Under the pieces are notes generated by a model. It had not been told where the DNA came from, made no database searches, and saw only the letters and a list, made by a program, of their open reading frames with translations. DNA of 64,000 bases from Sphingomonas bisphenolicum (GTDB taxonomy: Bacteria; Pseudomonadota; Alphaproteobacteria; Sphingomonadales; Sphingomonadaceae): NCBI RefSeq assembly GCF_024349785.1, contig NZ_AP018821.1, forward strand, positions 1-64,000, given 5' to 3'. The position numbers and the translations under genes were made by a program. Of this stretch, positions 27,050 through 36,328 are shown one piece after another (positions within the stretch are counted from its first letter, which is position 1; every line of letters starts with the position of its first letter).

Positions 27050-27319
27050 TTATGATCGTCGAGGCTCGCTCTTGCCGCCGCTTTGGCGCACTTCGACCGC
27101 CTCATCGAAACGAACCTGGCCGATCGTCGCGCCATTCCCGTCGCGCACCACGATGCGGTGATCGAGGATGAGATGGCCGTGCTCGCGGATGGATTCTACA
27201 GCCAGGTTCTGCGCCTCGGCGCGTGCGCGCTTCAGCGCCGCCTCGCTGTCGGCAAGTTCGATGCCGCTTTCATCCTCGGTCGTTTCGTCATTGTAGATGT
27301 CGAAAAAGTAGAGCGGCAT
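27050..27319 (-). CDS. DUF6894-type small protein
   Basis: 89 residues starting MPLYFFDIYNDETTEDESGIELADSEAALKRARAEAQNLAVESI, the pattern of small alphaproteobacterial DUF6894 proteins, followed by strands HRIVVRDGNGATIGQVRFDEAV. The function is unknown. I chose the internal ATG at 27319 because family members begin at MPxYFFD; an ATG 14 codons upstream exists. The 244 bp upstream are without a gene. Confidence 0.75.
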   Translation of the reverse strand: MPLYFFDIYNDETTEDESGIELADSEAALKRARAEAQNLAVESIREHGHLILDHRIVVRDGNGATIGQVRFDEAVEVRQSGGKSEPRRS

Positions 27320-27563
27320 GGTCGGGTATGTCCTGCATCGGGCCGAGAACTTGCGGAGCATCTGTCATCCGCCTTTGTCCGTGCAACGCCGTGTCAAACG
27401 CGGGCGTTCCCTGAGCATCACGTCACGGGCCAGTCCTCCTCGAACCGCGCCACCGTGAGCCGTTAATCAAGAGACCGCCGAAACGACATTACTTCCAACC
27501 GAGGGGAAATTTGCCGCAGCGGGAAAGCCGGTGCGCACCGCGCACCAGCCTCTCGTTCGCTCG

Positions 27564-29417
27564 TCAGCGGCGGGTCGCGGGTATCTTGGTTCCGACCGTC
27601 TTGGGGACGCCCGCGGGCAGGACGCCCGACTTCGGCGGCTTCTCGGCCTGGCGGTAGCGGCCCACAAGCGAGCCCTTGGCGATGACGTGGCCCTGCGCGG
27701 CGGCAAGCACCTGATCGCGGTCGGCGCCGATCGGCAGATCGAGGGCCTTGTCGAGCGCCAGCACCTGGAATGCGTAGCGATGCGCGGGGTCACCGACCGG
27801 CGGCTGCGGGCCGAAATAGCCGGGCGTATTTCGGCTGTTGCGCCCTTGCATCATGCCATCCGGCAAGGTCAGCCGCTCCTGCTCCTGCAGACCTTCAGGA
27901 AGGCTGGTCGTAGAGGGCGGGATGTTCCAAGCGACCCAATGGACGAACGGATTGATCGGAAGCGAGTCCGGGTCCTCCATGATGAGCACATAGGACTGCG
28001 CGCCGGGCACGGGATCCCACGCAAGCGGCGGCGACACCGCGTCGGCATATTCGCTATAGCGTTCAGGGATCAGTGCCTGCGGCGCAATGGCGGGCGAACG
28101 CACCGCAATCCGGCCGCGCGCACCGGCCGTCTCGGGCCGGTCGAGCGTCAGCGGAACACCCACACCCTTGGAGGCCTGCGCGAGCATTGGCTGCGCGGGC
28201 GGCACGGCTGCCGCCGACGGGGCAGCGGCCGCGCCCGTGTAGGCAACGCGGAAAATCGTGCCATTGCCATCGTCCGAAAGGAGCAGCGAGCCGTCCTTCA
28301 GCATGGCGAGGCCAACGGGACGGGCGATATGGCGCGTCCCGTCGTCGGTCAGGAAACCCGTGACAAAGGGCTCGAAGCGTTGCGGCTGACCGTTCTGGAA
28401 GCGGATCCGTACGATCTCGTAGCCCGAGGCCGGCTTTCGGTTCCATGATCCGCGCATCGCAACGAAGGCATCGTTCTGGAACTCGGCCGGGAAATTGCCG
28501 CCCGAATAGAAGACGAGGCTCATCGGCGCGGCGTGCGCGGTGTAGCCGAGCACCATCGGCGTGCTTGCCGCAAGCCACTGGGCCTTGGTGATCTCCCCGG
28601 GCGGGGTCGTCTGGGGGTGGATCGCGCCAGCGCCGAAGGCATGAGGCCAGCCATATTGCTTGCCCTGCTCGATGCGGTTCAGCTCTTCGGGCTGTTGGTC
28701 GTCGCCGAGATCGTCGATGCCGTGGTCCATTCCCCACAGCTCGCCGGTCGCCGGATGCCAGCCGAAGCCGATCGTGTTGCGCAGATTACGGGCGAAGATC
28801 GTCCGGGTCTTCCCATCGGGCGAGACACGCAGGATCGATGCGTTTTCAGGATTGCTCTCGTTGCACGCGTTGCAGGTGGAGCCCACGCTCACATAGAGCA
28901 TGCCGTCAGGTCCGAAGGCCATCGTCCGATTGGGGTGCTGGCCGCCATCGGGCAAGTCGCCGACGATCATCTGGAGCGGTCCGAGCATGCCGTCGGGCCG
29001 GATGTCGGCGACGAAAATCTCCTTCACCGTCGCGATGTAGAGCTTGTTGTCCTTGATCGCGAGGCCGTGGGCGCTCGGGCGGTTCGCAACGACCACCGGC
29101 GGCCCATCGGCCACGCCATTTCCGTCGGCGTCCTTCAGGAGTACGACGTCGCCCTGCTCGCGCCGGCTGACATAGATCCCGCCATTGGGCGCCACGGCAA
29201 TGATCCGCGGATTCTTGAGGCCCGTGGCGAAGGTCGTGACCGTGAAACCTGCAGGCGTCTTGAGCCCGGCGAGCCGCTCGGGTATCGCCGGGGCCTTGTC
29301 CGGCTTGAAGACATGGATCGCGACCTGAACGTCGGTGCCATCCCCCTGCTGCGCATAAGCGGCGGTCGACAGGGCGAGTGCGGCGCAGGTGCCGGCGAGG
29401 ATAGCGCTGAGCTTCAC
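27564..29417 (-). CDS. Secreted PQQ-type sorbosone/glucose dehydrogenase fused to a PEBP (YbhB) domain
   Basis: Signal peptide KLSAILAGTCAALALSTAAYA after a GTG start with AAGGAG upstream. Residues 40-390 form a six-bladed propeller of the sorbosone/glucose dehydrogenase family (GFTVTTFATGLKNPRIIAVAPNG, HPNRTMAFGPDGMLYVSVGSTCNACNE, LWGMDHGIDDLGDDQQPEELN). After a Pro/Ala linker, residues 430-600 are a Raf-kinase-inhibitor-like/PEBP domain (SPPLAWDPVPGAQSYVLIMEDPD ... FVHWVAWNIP ... GYFGPQPPVGDPAHRYAFQVLAL). Both domains are usually separate proteins. It is followed 22 bp upstream of its start by a DUF4142 gene on the same strand, probably one operon. Confidence 0.85.
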   Translation of the reverse strand: MKLSAILAGTCAALALSTAAYAQQGDGTDVQVAIHVFKPDKAPAIPERLAGLKTPAGFTVTTFATGLKNPRIIAVAPNGGIYVSRREQGDVVLLKDADGNGVADGPPVVVANRPSAHGLAIKDNKLYIATVKEIFVADIRPDGMLGPLQMIVGDLPDGGQHPNRTMAFGPDGMLYVSVGSTCNACNESNPENASILRVSPDGKTRTIFARNLRNTIGFGWHPATGELWGMDHGIDDLGDDQQPEELNRIEQGKQYGWPHAFGAGAIHPQTTPPGEITKAQWLAASTPMVLGYTAHAAPMSLVFYSGGNFPAEFQNDAFVAMRGSWNRKPASGYEIVRIRFQNGQPQRFEPFVTGFLTDDGTRHIARPVGLAMLKDGSLLLSDDGNGTIFRVAYTGAAAAPSAAAVPPAQPMLAQASKGVGVPLTLDRPETAGARGRIAVRSPAIAPQALIPERYSEYADAVSPPLAWDPVPGAQSYVLIMEDPDSLPINPFVHWVAWNIPPSTTSLPEGLQEQERLTLPDGMMQGRNSRNTPGYFGPQPPVGDPAHRYAFQVLALDKALDLPIGADRDQVLAAAQGHVIAKGSLVGRYRQAEKPPKSGVLPAGVPKTVGTKIPATRR

Positions 29418-29440
29418 GGTCTCTCCTTGGCTTATCGGTT

Positions 29441-29977
29441 TCACAGGCCGCTCTTGAGCGAACGCGCATGCTCGAGGTGCTGCTTGATGATCGGGATCGC
29501 ACCGGTGGCGGCCGTGCGCAGCGGCGCCTTGTCGCCGGTCTGCGCATAGGCGGTCTGGACCGCGAGCGCCTGTTCGTGCGCCGGGATTTGCTGCGCGATG
29601 TAGATCCGGTCGAAATCCGCCGGGCTCGCGGCATAGAGCTGGTCGATCTGGGCGCGCGTGCCCTGCCCCAGGACTGCCGGCGGCGGAACAAGCCCGGCGG
29701 CCTTTGCCTGCGTCAGCGTGACATTCGTCGTCTTCGTATGGTGATCGATCAGCATCGACGCAAAGGCGCGGACGCGCGGGTTCTGCGATCGCTGCACCGC
29801 GATCTGGCTAGAGGTCACCTCGTAGACGTCGCTTTCCCCGGCAATCTGAAGATAGGGCATCGCCGCGCCGGTGGAGGCGGGCGTCGGCGGCGGGGGATTC
29901 GATGGGCTCTGGGCAAAGGCAGAGCCGGCCAGTCCGAACGAAAGGAGGCAGAGCAGCCTTGCGGAAGTCGAAATCAT
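29441..29977 (-). CDS. Secreted DUF4142 protein
   Basis: Signal peptide (ISTSARLLCLLSFGLAGSAFAQ), a Pro-rich spacer, then the helical DUF4142 domain: YLQIAGESDVYEVTSSQIAVQRSQNPRVRAFASMLIDHHTKTT ... YIAQQIPAHEQALAVQTAYAQTGDKAPLRTAATGAIPIIKQHLEHAR. The His-rich helices are ferritin-like in outline; the role is unknown. AAAGGA supports the start at 29977. It is the first gene of the pair with the dehydrogenase/PEBP fusion. Confidence 0.85.
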   Translation of the reverse strand: MISTSARLLCLLSFGLAGSAFAQSPSNPPPPTPASTGAAMPYLQIAGESDVYEVTSSQIAVQRSQNPRVRAFASMLIDHHTKTTNVTLTQAKAAGLVPPPAVLGQGTRAQIDQLYAASPADFDRIYIAQQIPAHEQALAVQTAYAQTGDKAPLRTAATGAIPIIKQHLEHARSLKSGL

Positions 29978-30161
29978 GGGAGCATCCTTTTCGGCGCTTT
30001 GCATTGAGCAGCGTTTTTCGAGAACGACGGATCGGTTCCGCAGTTCCTGCCGCGCGACAACTCGCACATGATTTATTTCCGCAGCTGGAATGACTTAGGG
30101 AACGGGCGTGCGCAGCGCCCGTTCACCTGTCGCAACTTCATGCAACAGGGAAACACTTTTC

Positions 30162-31250
30162 ATGCGTAAAGCGCCTTTGCTCGCCGCCGGCACGCTTGTC
30201 TCCGCGGCTCTTGCCTTCGCCGCGCTCGGGCCCGTAGCGGCGCCGGTTTTGGCGGCGGCGGCGCAGGGCCAGCCGGGCATCCCGGCGAGCGGCGCCAAGG
30301 TCGACGCCGACAACCAGGCCGTTCTCGATGCCTTGAAAGGGCTTGGCCTGCGGCCCTACCACACGCTCAGTCCGGCCGAAGCGCGCCTGCAACCGAGCTT
30401 CGCCGACGGGGTAAAGGCCGTGCTCCAGAAGCAGGGTCGCCCGGTTGCGCCTCCACCCGGCGTCGCGACGCAGGATATCCAGGTAGCCGGCGGGGCGGGT
30501 CCGATCCCAGCACGGGTCTATCGACCGGCCGACGCACAAGGTCCCCTTCCCGTCATCGTCTACTACCATGGCGGCGGATGGGTGCTCGCGACCATCGACA
30601 CCTATGATGCCTCGGCCCGTGCCCTCGCCCGAGAAGCGCGCGCGATCGTGATTTCGGTCGAATATCGCAAGGCGCCCGAGGCGAAATTCCCGGCTCAGCA
30701 CGACGACGCCCTCGCGGCATACCGCTGGACGCTCGGCCATGCCGGCGAGATCGGTGGTGACCCGCGCAAGATCGCGCTCGCGGGCGAAAGCGCCGGCGGC
30801 AACCTCGCCCTCGCGACCGCGATCGCCGCGCGCGATGCCAAGCTGCAAAAGCCCGCGCATGTATTGACCATCTATCCGATCGCCGGTTCCGACCTCAACA
30901 CCCCCTCCTATCAGGAAAACGCGAATGCCATGCCGCTCAATCGGGCGGCCATGGCCTGGTTCCTCCATCACACGACGCGCGGTCCGGCTGACGCAACCGA
31001 CCCGCGCATCAATCTCGTCGCGGCAAACCTGCGCGGCCTCCCGCCCGTGACCCTCATCCAGGCCCAGATCGATCCCTTGACGTCCGAGGGCCAGACGCTC
31101 GCAGGCCGGCTGCGCGCGGCGGGGGTGCCGGTTGCGACGCAATTCTATCCTGGCGTTACCCATGAGTTCTTCGGCGCCGATGCGGTGATCCGTAAAGCGG
31201 GAGAAGCCCAGCGCTTCGCCGGCACACGGCTGAAGGCGAGCTTTCGTTGA
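30162..31250 (+). CDS. Secreted alpha/beta hydrolase of the hormone-sensitive-lipase family
   Basis: Signal peptide APLLAAGTLVSAALAFAALGPVAAPVLA. HSL signatures: oxyanion loop YYHGGGWVLA, nucleophile GESAGGNLA, Asp in IQAQIDPLTSEG and His in GVTHEFFGAD. About 362 residues. Likely an esterase acting on small acyl esters in the periplasm or outside. The start at 30162 is the first that gives a proper signal peptide. Divergent from the DUF4142 gene. Confidence 0.88.
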   Translation: MRKAPLLAAGTLVSAALAFAALGPVAAPVLAAAAQGQPGIPASGAKVDADNQAVLDALKGLGLRPYHTLSPAEARLQPSFADGVKAVLQKQGRPVAPPPGVATQDIQVAGGAGPIPARVYRPADAQGPLPVIVYYHGGGWVLATIDTYDASARALAREARAIVISVEYRKAPEAKFPAQHDDALAAYRWTLGHAGEIGGDPRKIALAGESAGGNLALATAIAARDAKLQKPAHVLTIYPIAGSDLNTPSYQENANAMPLNRAAMAWFLHHTTRGPADATDPRINLVAANLRGLPPVTLIQAQIDPLTSEGQTLAGRLRAAGVPVATQFYPGVTHEFFGADAVIRKAGEAQRFAGTRLKASFR

Positions 31251-31464
31251 AGGCGGGCCGCCCGCAGCCGGGCGGCCCCACCTGACACCCCCCAGGGCTA
31301 CGGCGCGCGCCTCGGTCGTCGGCCGCAGCTGACATTGGCGCGGACAGATCGCCGTGTCCCCTTGCATAGGCACGGTCCTTTTACGCCATGAACCTGCTAG
31401 GGTCCCCGAGGGTTCGCCCGAATAACGGGAGAGACTGGCCAGCCTCCCGCCATTTATCGCAGCG

Positions 31465-32580
31465 CTACAAGGCCGGAACCTTTGCCTTTTCGGCGAGCCG
31501 ACGCTGGAGGAAGGCCAGCACGACCGCTTCTTCCGGACGGAGGCGGGACAAGTCTTCCCGAAGCTCCTTCTCGACGGCGTCCCGCGCCTCCAGGACCAAT
31601 TCGTCGCTCAGGTAGCTCTCGAAAACTTCGGGATGAATGTAGCACTTGCGGCACACAGTGGGCGTGTTGCCCAGCCGCGAAGCGACGGCTTCGATTGCGG
31701 TCCGGACATTCCGTTTCGCCGCAGCCTGGCTGTCGACCTTTTCATATTCGGACAGCGCCAGAGCAGCGAGCACCGTGCCATTCCAGGTGCGGAAATCCTT
31801 GGCGGTGATGTCCGTCCCGGAGATCTCCCGAAGATAGGCATTGATGTCGTTCGAGGTGACTTCGTACTGCGCGCCGTCTTCGCCCACATATTGGAAGAGA
31901 TGCTGTCCGGGCAGATCCTGGCTGGCCTTGACGATCTTCGCGATGCGCCGATCCTTCAGCTTCAGCCGCCACTGCTTTCCGCTCTTGCCCTTGAAATTGA
32001 ATCGGAGCTCAGCGCCGTCGATCGCGACATGGCGATCCTGGAGGGTCGTGAGGCCATAACTCTTGTTCTGCTTGGCATAATCCGCGTTGCCGATGCGGAT
32101 CATCGTGGTTTCGAGCAGATGCACGACGGCGGCCAGGACCTTCTCGCGCGGTAGCCCGCGCTTCTTGAGATCGGCATCGATGCGCTCGCGAACGCCAGGA
32201 AGGGCCTTTGCGAAGTCCAGCATGTGCTCGTACTTGGTGCTGTCGCGCACCTCGCGGAAACGCGGATGGTAACGATACTGCTTGCGTCCCTTGGCGTCAC
32301 GGCCGGTCGCCTGGATGTGCCCGTTTGCTTTGGGGCAGATCCAGACGTCGGTGTAAGCCGGGGGGATGGCGAGCGAAGCAATCCGCTTCAGGGTTTTTTC
32401 GTCCGTCACGACGTTGCCCCGGGCATCGCGATATCGAAACTTGCCACGGTAGGGCTGGCGGACGATTCCCGGGCTGTCGTCGGTTACGTAGACGAGACCC
32501 GCATTTTCCGCGGCTTCCTGCGCATCGACGATCGTTCCTGCCTCGCCGGTGTCAGCCGGCCCATCCTCTTTTGTTTTCAT
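31465..32580 (-). CDS. Type IB DNA topoisomerase
   Basis: About 371 residues of the poxvirus-like bacterial TopIB family: YRGKFRYRDARGNVVTDEKTLKRIASLAIPPAYTDVWICP, HPRFREVRDSTKYEHM, MIRIGNADYAKQNKSYGLTTLQ, FKGKSGKQW with the catalytic Arg/Lys set, and the nucleophilic Tyr in CRKCYIHPEVF. It relaxes supercoils. The start is uncertain: ATG 32580 is used, with 32622 possible. It is part of a same-strand run with cupin, exonuclease III and LigD genes. Confidence 0.9.
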   Translation of the reverse strand: MKTKEDGPADTGEAGTIVDAQEAAENAGLVYVTDDSPGIVRQPYRGKFRYRDARGNVVTDEKTLKRIASLAIPPAYTDVWICPKANGHIQATGRDAKGRKQYRYHPRFREVRDSTKYEHMLDFAKALPGVRERIDADLKKRGLPREKVLAAVVHLLETTMIRIGNADYAKQNKSYGLTTLQDRHVAIDGAELRFNFKGKSGKQWRLKLKDRRIAKIVKASQDLPGQHLFQYVGEDGAQYEVTSNDINAYLREISGTDITAKDFRTWNGTVLAALALSEYEKVDSQAAAKRNVRTAIEAVASRLGNTPTVCRKCYIHPEVFESYLSDELVLEARDAVEKELREDLSRLRPEEAVVLAFLQRRLAEKAKVPAL

Positions 32581-32683
32581 AACCGCTGAAGCGTCCAGCA
32601 CGGGTTCGCGTTCCCCACCCATGCCGGACCCTGGTTCGCACCGTCCAAGAGCGAGGGTCGATCCTCCTATGTGTCGACCATCA

Positions 32684-33178
32684 TCAGGCGCCAGTCCTTG
32701 CCCCCGTTTCGCCGGTAACGGGGTCATGCTTCGGATCAGGAAGCGCCTCCATCCGCGCGCGCGCCGCATCATCGGGCGCTTCGCGGCAGATGTCCCAGCC
32801 CTGTCCCCGCGGATAGGCGCCGACAACCTGGAAATGCTCGCTCGCATGAATCGCGCGGTGGCCGGTGCCGGGCGGCAGCATAAGCGCATCGCCGGCTGCG
32901 ACGGACACCTTGCGCCCGGCTGGCCCGCCAAGCTCGAGCGTCGCTTCGCCCGCGAACACACCCAAAACCTCGTGCGCGGTCGAATGATAGTGGTGATAGT
33001 CGAATATGCCGTCGCGCCAATCCGGCGGCCAACCATGGTCCTCGAACAGAGCTTCGAAGCGGCCGGCCAGGTCTTCGCCCTCGCCGTCCAGCGCGGCGTG
33101 ATAGATGACGACCGGCAACCGCGCATTGTTCGGCACCCAGTCATTCTCGCCGAGCAGGATGCTTTCGATCTTCATCAT
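32684..33178 (-). CDS. Cupin-domain protein
   Basis: 164 residues with a cupin core: metal-ligand motif DYHHYHSTAHEVLGVFAGEATLELGG and second motif LPPGTGHRAIHAS. Possibly a small-molecule isomerase or dioxygenase; the substrate is unknown. Its start overlaps the end of the exonuclease III gene by 4 bp, so it is translationally coupled to it. Confidence 0.83.
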   Translation of the reverse strand: MMKIESILLGENDWVPNNARLPVVIYHAALDGEGEDLAGRFEALFEDHGWPPDWRDGIFDYHHYHSTAHEVLGVFAGEATLELGGPAGRKVSVAAGDALMLPPGTGHRAIHASEHFQVVGAYPRGQGWDICREAPDDAARARMEALPDPKHDPVTGETGARTGA

Positions 33179-33984
33179 ATCTTCGCCTTGGGGGTTCGCT
33201 TGCGCTTTGGCTTGTCGGCCAGTTCGATCCAGACCGGTGCATGGTCGCTGGTCTTTTCCCAGCCCCGCACATGGCGGTCGACCTGGGCATCGAGCAGCCG
33301 GTCGGCAAGCGCGGGGCTGAGCAGCAGATGATCGATGCGCAGGCCGGCATTGCGGCCATAGGCGTTCCGGAAATAGTCCCAGAAGGTGTAGATGACCTCG
33401 CCCGGGTGCAGCGTGCGCAGCGCGTCGGTCCAGCCCTGATCCAGCAGCCGGAAATAGGCCGCCCTTACTTCGGGTGCGAATAGCGCGTCGTCGAGCCAGC
33501 GCTCCGGCTTGTAGACGTCGAGATCGGTCGGCATGACATTGAAGTCGCCCGCCAGCATCACCGGCAGTTTGCTCTCCAGCAACCCAGCCGCATGCTCGAT
33601 CAGCCGGTCGAACCAGCGCAGCTTGTAGTCGAACTTGGGGCCGGGCCGCGGATTACCGTTTGGCAGGTAAAGCCCGCCGATCAGGATGCCGTTGACCGCC
33701 GCCTCGATATAGCGGCTCTGGCTCGGGTCGGGGTCGCCCGGAAGCCCCCGCCGCGTCTCGTGGATTTCGCCGACGCGGCTGAGCAGCGCGACGCCGTTCC
33801 ACGACTTCTGGCCGTGCCAGATGACATCATAGCCAAGGTCGCGGATCGCACTTTCCGGAAACTTCTCCTGCGGCGCTTTCAATTCCTGGAGCACAACCAC
33901 ATCAGGCTGCGCTTCCTCAAGCCAGCGCAGCAGCACCGGCAGTCGGCCATTGACGCCGTTCACATTATAGGTGGCGATCTTCAC
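33175..33984 (-). CDS. xth: Exodeoxyribonuclease III
   Basis: 269 residues of the EEP nuclease family: MKIATYNVNGVNGRL, VVLQELKAPQEKFP with the metal-binding Glu, GGLYLPNGN, VMLAGDFNVMPTDLDVY, and C-terminal GRNAGLRIDHLLLS ... SDHAPVWIEL. It cleaves at abasic sites and trims 3' ends. It overlaps the end of ligD and the start of the cupin gene by 4 bp each, so repair genes form one transcript. Confidence 0.92.
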   Translation of the reverse strand: MKIATYNVNGVNGRLPVLLRWLEEAQPDVVVLQELKAPQEKFPESAIRDLGYDVIWHGQKSWNGVALLSRVGEIHETRRGLPGDPDPSQSRYIEAAVNGILIGGLYLPNGNPRPGPKFDYKLRWFDRLIEHAAGLLESKLPVMLAGDFNVMPTDLDVYKPERWLDDALFAPEVRAAYFRLLDQGWTDALRTLHPGEVIYTFWDYFRNAYGRNAGLRIDHLLLSPALADRLLDAQVDRHVRGWEKTSDHAPVWIELADKPKRKRTPKAKI

Positions 33985-35837
33985 AGGTCAGGCAGGGTCT
34001 GGTCGGCGCGGCCCCAACCGCTGAGCGCCTTGGAGCCGGCCCGCTTCACCAGTTCGGTGCCATCCCGAATGGTCCAGTGCGAGGGCTTGTCGATCGTCTC
34101 CATTTCCTTCCATGTGATGGGTACGGCGACCGGCGCGCCTTCGCGCGCGCGGACCCCATAGGGCATGACCGCCGTCGCACCGCGCTGGTTGCGAAGATAG
34201 TCGACAAAGATGCGGCCCTTGCGCTGCGCTTTCGGCAGGGCGGCCGTGAAATGCTCAGGGTCACTCTGGGCAACCGCTTGGGCCAGCCGATGCGCAAAGT
34301 CTTTCACCTCCGGCCACTCCGCTTGCGGAACAAGCGGCGCGATCACATGGACGCCCTTGCCGCCGGTCACCATCGGGAAGGTCTCGAGCCCGATCGACTG
34401 CAGGATCTCGCGAAAGTGGAAGGCGGCGCTGCGCACATTCTCGAAATCCAGGCCCTCGTCGGGATCAAGATCGAAGACCAGCCGGTCGGCCCTCTCGACA
34501 TCCTCGATCCTGGCGCCCCAACCATGGAACTCGATCGTGCCCATCTGTACGCATGTGAGCAGGCCGTCCGCGGTATCGACATAGAGATAGGGCTCGTCGT
34601 GCCCGTCCTTCTCGCGAATGGCGACATGCCGTACAGCGTCGCCAAAACTGCCCGCGTCATGCTTCTGGAAGAAGCATTTCTTGGCTCGGCCTTGCGGGCA
34701 GCGAACGAGGCTGATCGGCCGCGAACCGATCCAGGGCAGCATGATCGGAGCGACCTGCGCATAATAATCGGCAAGCTGACCCTTGGTAAGCTTCCCCTCG
34801 GGAAAAATGACACGGTCGCGGTTTGTGATCGTGATCGACGACGTCTCGGCCGTCACCGCCTCAGCCGGCGCCTCGGTCTCGACGACCACAGCCTCGGGCT
34901 TCTTGTCTTCGCGTAGGCCCAGAAAGGACGGATGCCGAAGCGTCCCCTCATTGGTCATTTCGGTAAATGCAATTTCTGCGACCAGCGTTGGCCGCAGCCA
35001 GTGCGCCCCGCGCACCTCTGCGCGCGGCGCCTTGACGGTCGGCGCCTCCTGCTCGAGCGGCGCCATCACCGCCATCAGGTCGATGATCTCCTGGGTATCG
35101 AAGCCGGTGCCGACCTTGCCGGCATAGCGCAGGACGCCGTCCTCATGGACACCCAGGATCAGCGATCGGAATAACCGCGACTTGTCCGAAGGGGTCCAGC
35201 CGACCACGACGAACTCCTGCCGCTTGATGCATTTGGTCTTCAGCCAGCCGCCCGATCGCGAGCCGACATAGCGGCCGTCGGCCCGCTTCGAGATCACCCC
35301 TTCGAGGCCCGCCGCGCAGAACTGGTTGAGCAACTTCTCGCCATTGCCGGCAATGTGATCCGAATAGCGCAACCGCGACTTGCCCTTGGGCAGGATCTTC
35401 GCGAGCTTCGCCTTGCGCTCCGTGAGTGGCAACTGGGTTAGATCCTCGCCGTCGAGCTCCAGCAGGTCGAACGCGAAATAATCGATCGAAGCCGGCGCCC
35501 CTTTGAGCGCGTTTTGCAGGGCCTGGAAACTCGAGCGGCCGTCGGCATCGAGCACGACCGCCTCGCCGTCGATGAGCGCGGAGGAAACCTTCAGCTTCAG
35601 GGCGTCGGCAACCAGTCCGCTAAACTTCTCCGACCAGTCGAGACCCGAGCGGGTATAGGCAACGGCCTCGCCCCCGCCGACGCTCAGCAGCACGCGGTAG
35701 CCGTCATACTTCATCTCGTGCAGCCAGCGGTTGCCGGTAGGAACCGTGTCGACCAGCGTTGCGAGTTGCACTGCGCGGAAGGGCGGCGCGCGGCTGGTGG
35801 AAGCCGCTTTCCTTGGCGCTGCGGTCATGCGCGCCAT
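33981..35837 (-). CDS. ligD: DNA ligase D (ligase plus primase-polymerase domains)
   Basis: About 618 residues. The N-terminal ATP-dependent ligase has the adenylation motif EMKYDGYRVLL with the nucleophilic Lys at about position 43, GEAVVLDADGRSSF, EGVISKRADGRYVGSRS and WLKTKC. The C-terminal LigD polymerase domain runs from ITNRDRVIFPEGKLTKGQLADYYAQVAPIMLPW through LVFDLDPDEGLDF and GGKGVHVIAPL. The phosphoesterase domain found in many LigD proteins is absent. It normally works with Ku in end joining; no ku gene is seen in this window. ATG 35828 is an alternative start. Confidence 0.92.
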   Translation of the reverse strand: MARMTAAPRKAASTSRAPPFRAVQLATLVDTVPTGNRWLHEMKYDGYRVLLSVGGGEAVAYTRSGLDWSEKFSGLVADALKLKVSSALIDGEAVVLDADGRSSFQALQNALKGAPASIDYFAFDLLELDGEDLTQLPLTERKAKLAKILPKGKSRLRYSDHIAGNGEKLLNQFCAAGLEGVISKRADGRYVGSRSGGWLKTKCIKRQEFVVVGWTPSDKSRLFRSLILGVHEDGVLRYAGKVGTGFDTQEIIDLMAVMAPLEQEAPTVKAPRAEVRGAHWLRPTLVAEIAFTEMTNEGTLRHPSFLGLREDKKPEAVVVETEAPAEAVTAETSSITITNRDRVIFPEGKLTKGQLADYYAQVAPIMLPWIGSRPISLVRCPQGRAKKCFFQKHDAGSFGDAVRHVAIREKDGHDEPYLYVDTADGLLTCVQMGTIEFHGWGARIEDVERADRLVFDLDPDEGLDFENVRSAAFHFREILQSIGLETFPMVTGGKGVHVIAPLVPQAEWPEVKDFAHRLAQAVAQSDPEHFTAALPKAQRKGRIFVDYLRNQRGATAVMPYGVRAREGAPVAVPITWKEMETIDKPSHWTIRDGTELVKRAGSKALSGWGRADQTLPDL

Positions 35838-36005
35838 GATGGATGGCCGTTGTTCTTCATGGAGACCAAAGTGCGCGAGCGGCGGACTCGTTCCAGCGCG
35901 CCCCTGACTCGGCTCGCCGACCGACCCCCCACGTCTCGCCGATAGCGGCAACCGCATCGTCCCCCCGGCGTTGCGGACCTAGGCCACCGACGAAGGAGAT
36001 GAGCA

Positions 36006-36182
36006 ATGGCAGACGACAAGACCGCTCGCGGGCCCCAGGACCGGGCGCGTATCGCGCTCGGAGAGGATTATGAGGTCGATTACTGGACGGGCAAATTCGG
36101 TGTCAGCAGGGAGCGGCTGGAAGCGGCGGTAAAGGCTGTCGGAACCAGCGCGGACGCTGTCGAGCAGCATCTGAAGGGCTGA
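36006..36182 (+). CDS. DUF3606 small protein
   Basis: A 58-residue protein reading MADDKTARGPQDRARIAL then EDYEVDYWTGKFGVSRERLEAAVKAVG, the DUF3606 pattern common in proteobacteria, often near stress and repair genes. AAGGAG lies 9 bases upstream of the ATG. It is divergent from ligD. The function is unknown; a helix-turn-helix-like arrangement is possible. Confidence 0.82.
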   Translation: MADDKTARGPQDRARIALGEDYEVDYWTGKFGVSRERLEAAVKAVGTSADAVEQHLKG

Positions 36183-36328
36183 GGCCGACCCGCTCGCTTC
36201 GCAATGCAAACTGCGATGTCGCCTTTGCTGTCGTGCTGCTCAGCGGTCGACGTACAACTCGTATATTCATCAGATGGGCCCGACGCGACCCACGCGCCGG
36301 GCCCCCTGCTACCGATTATAGTCCGCGT

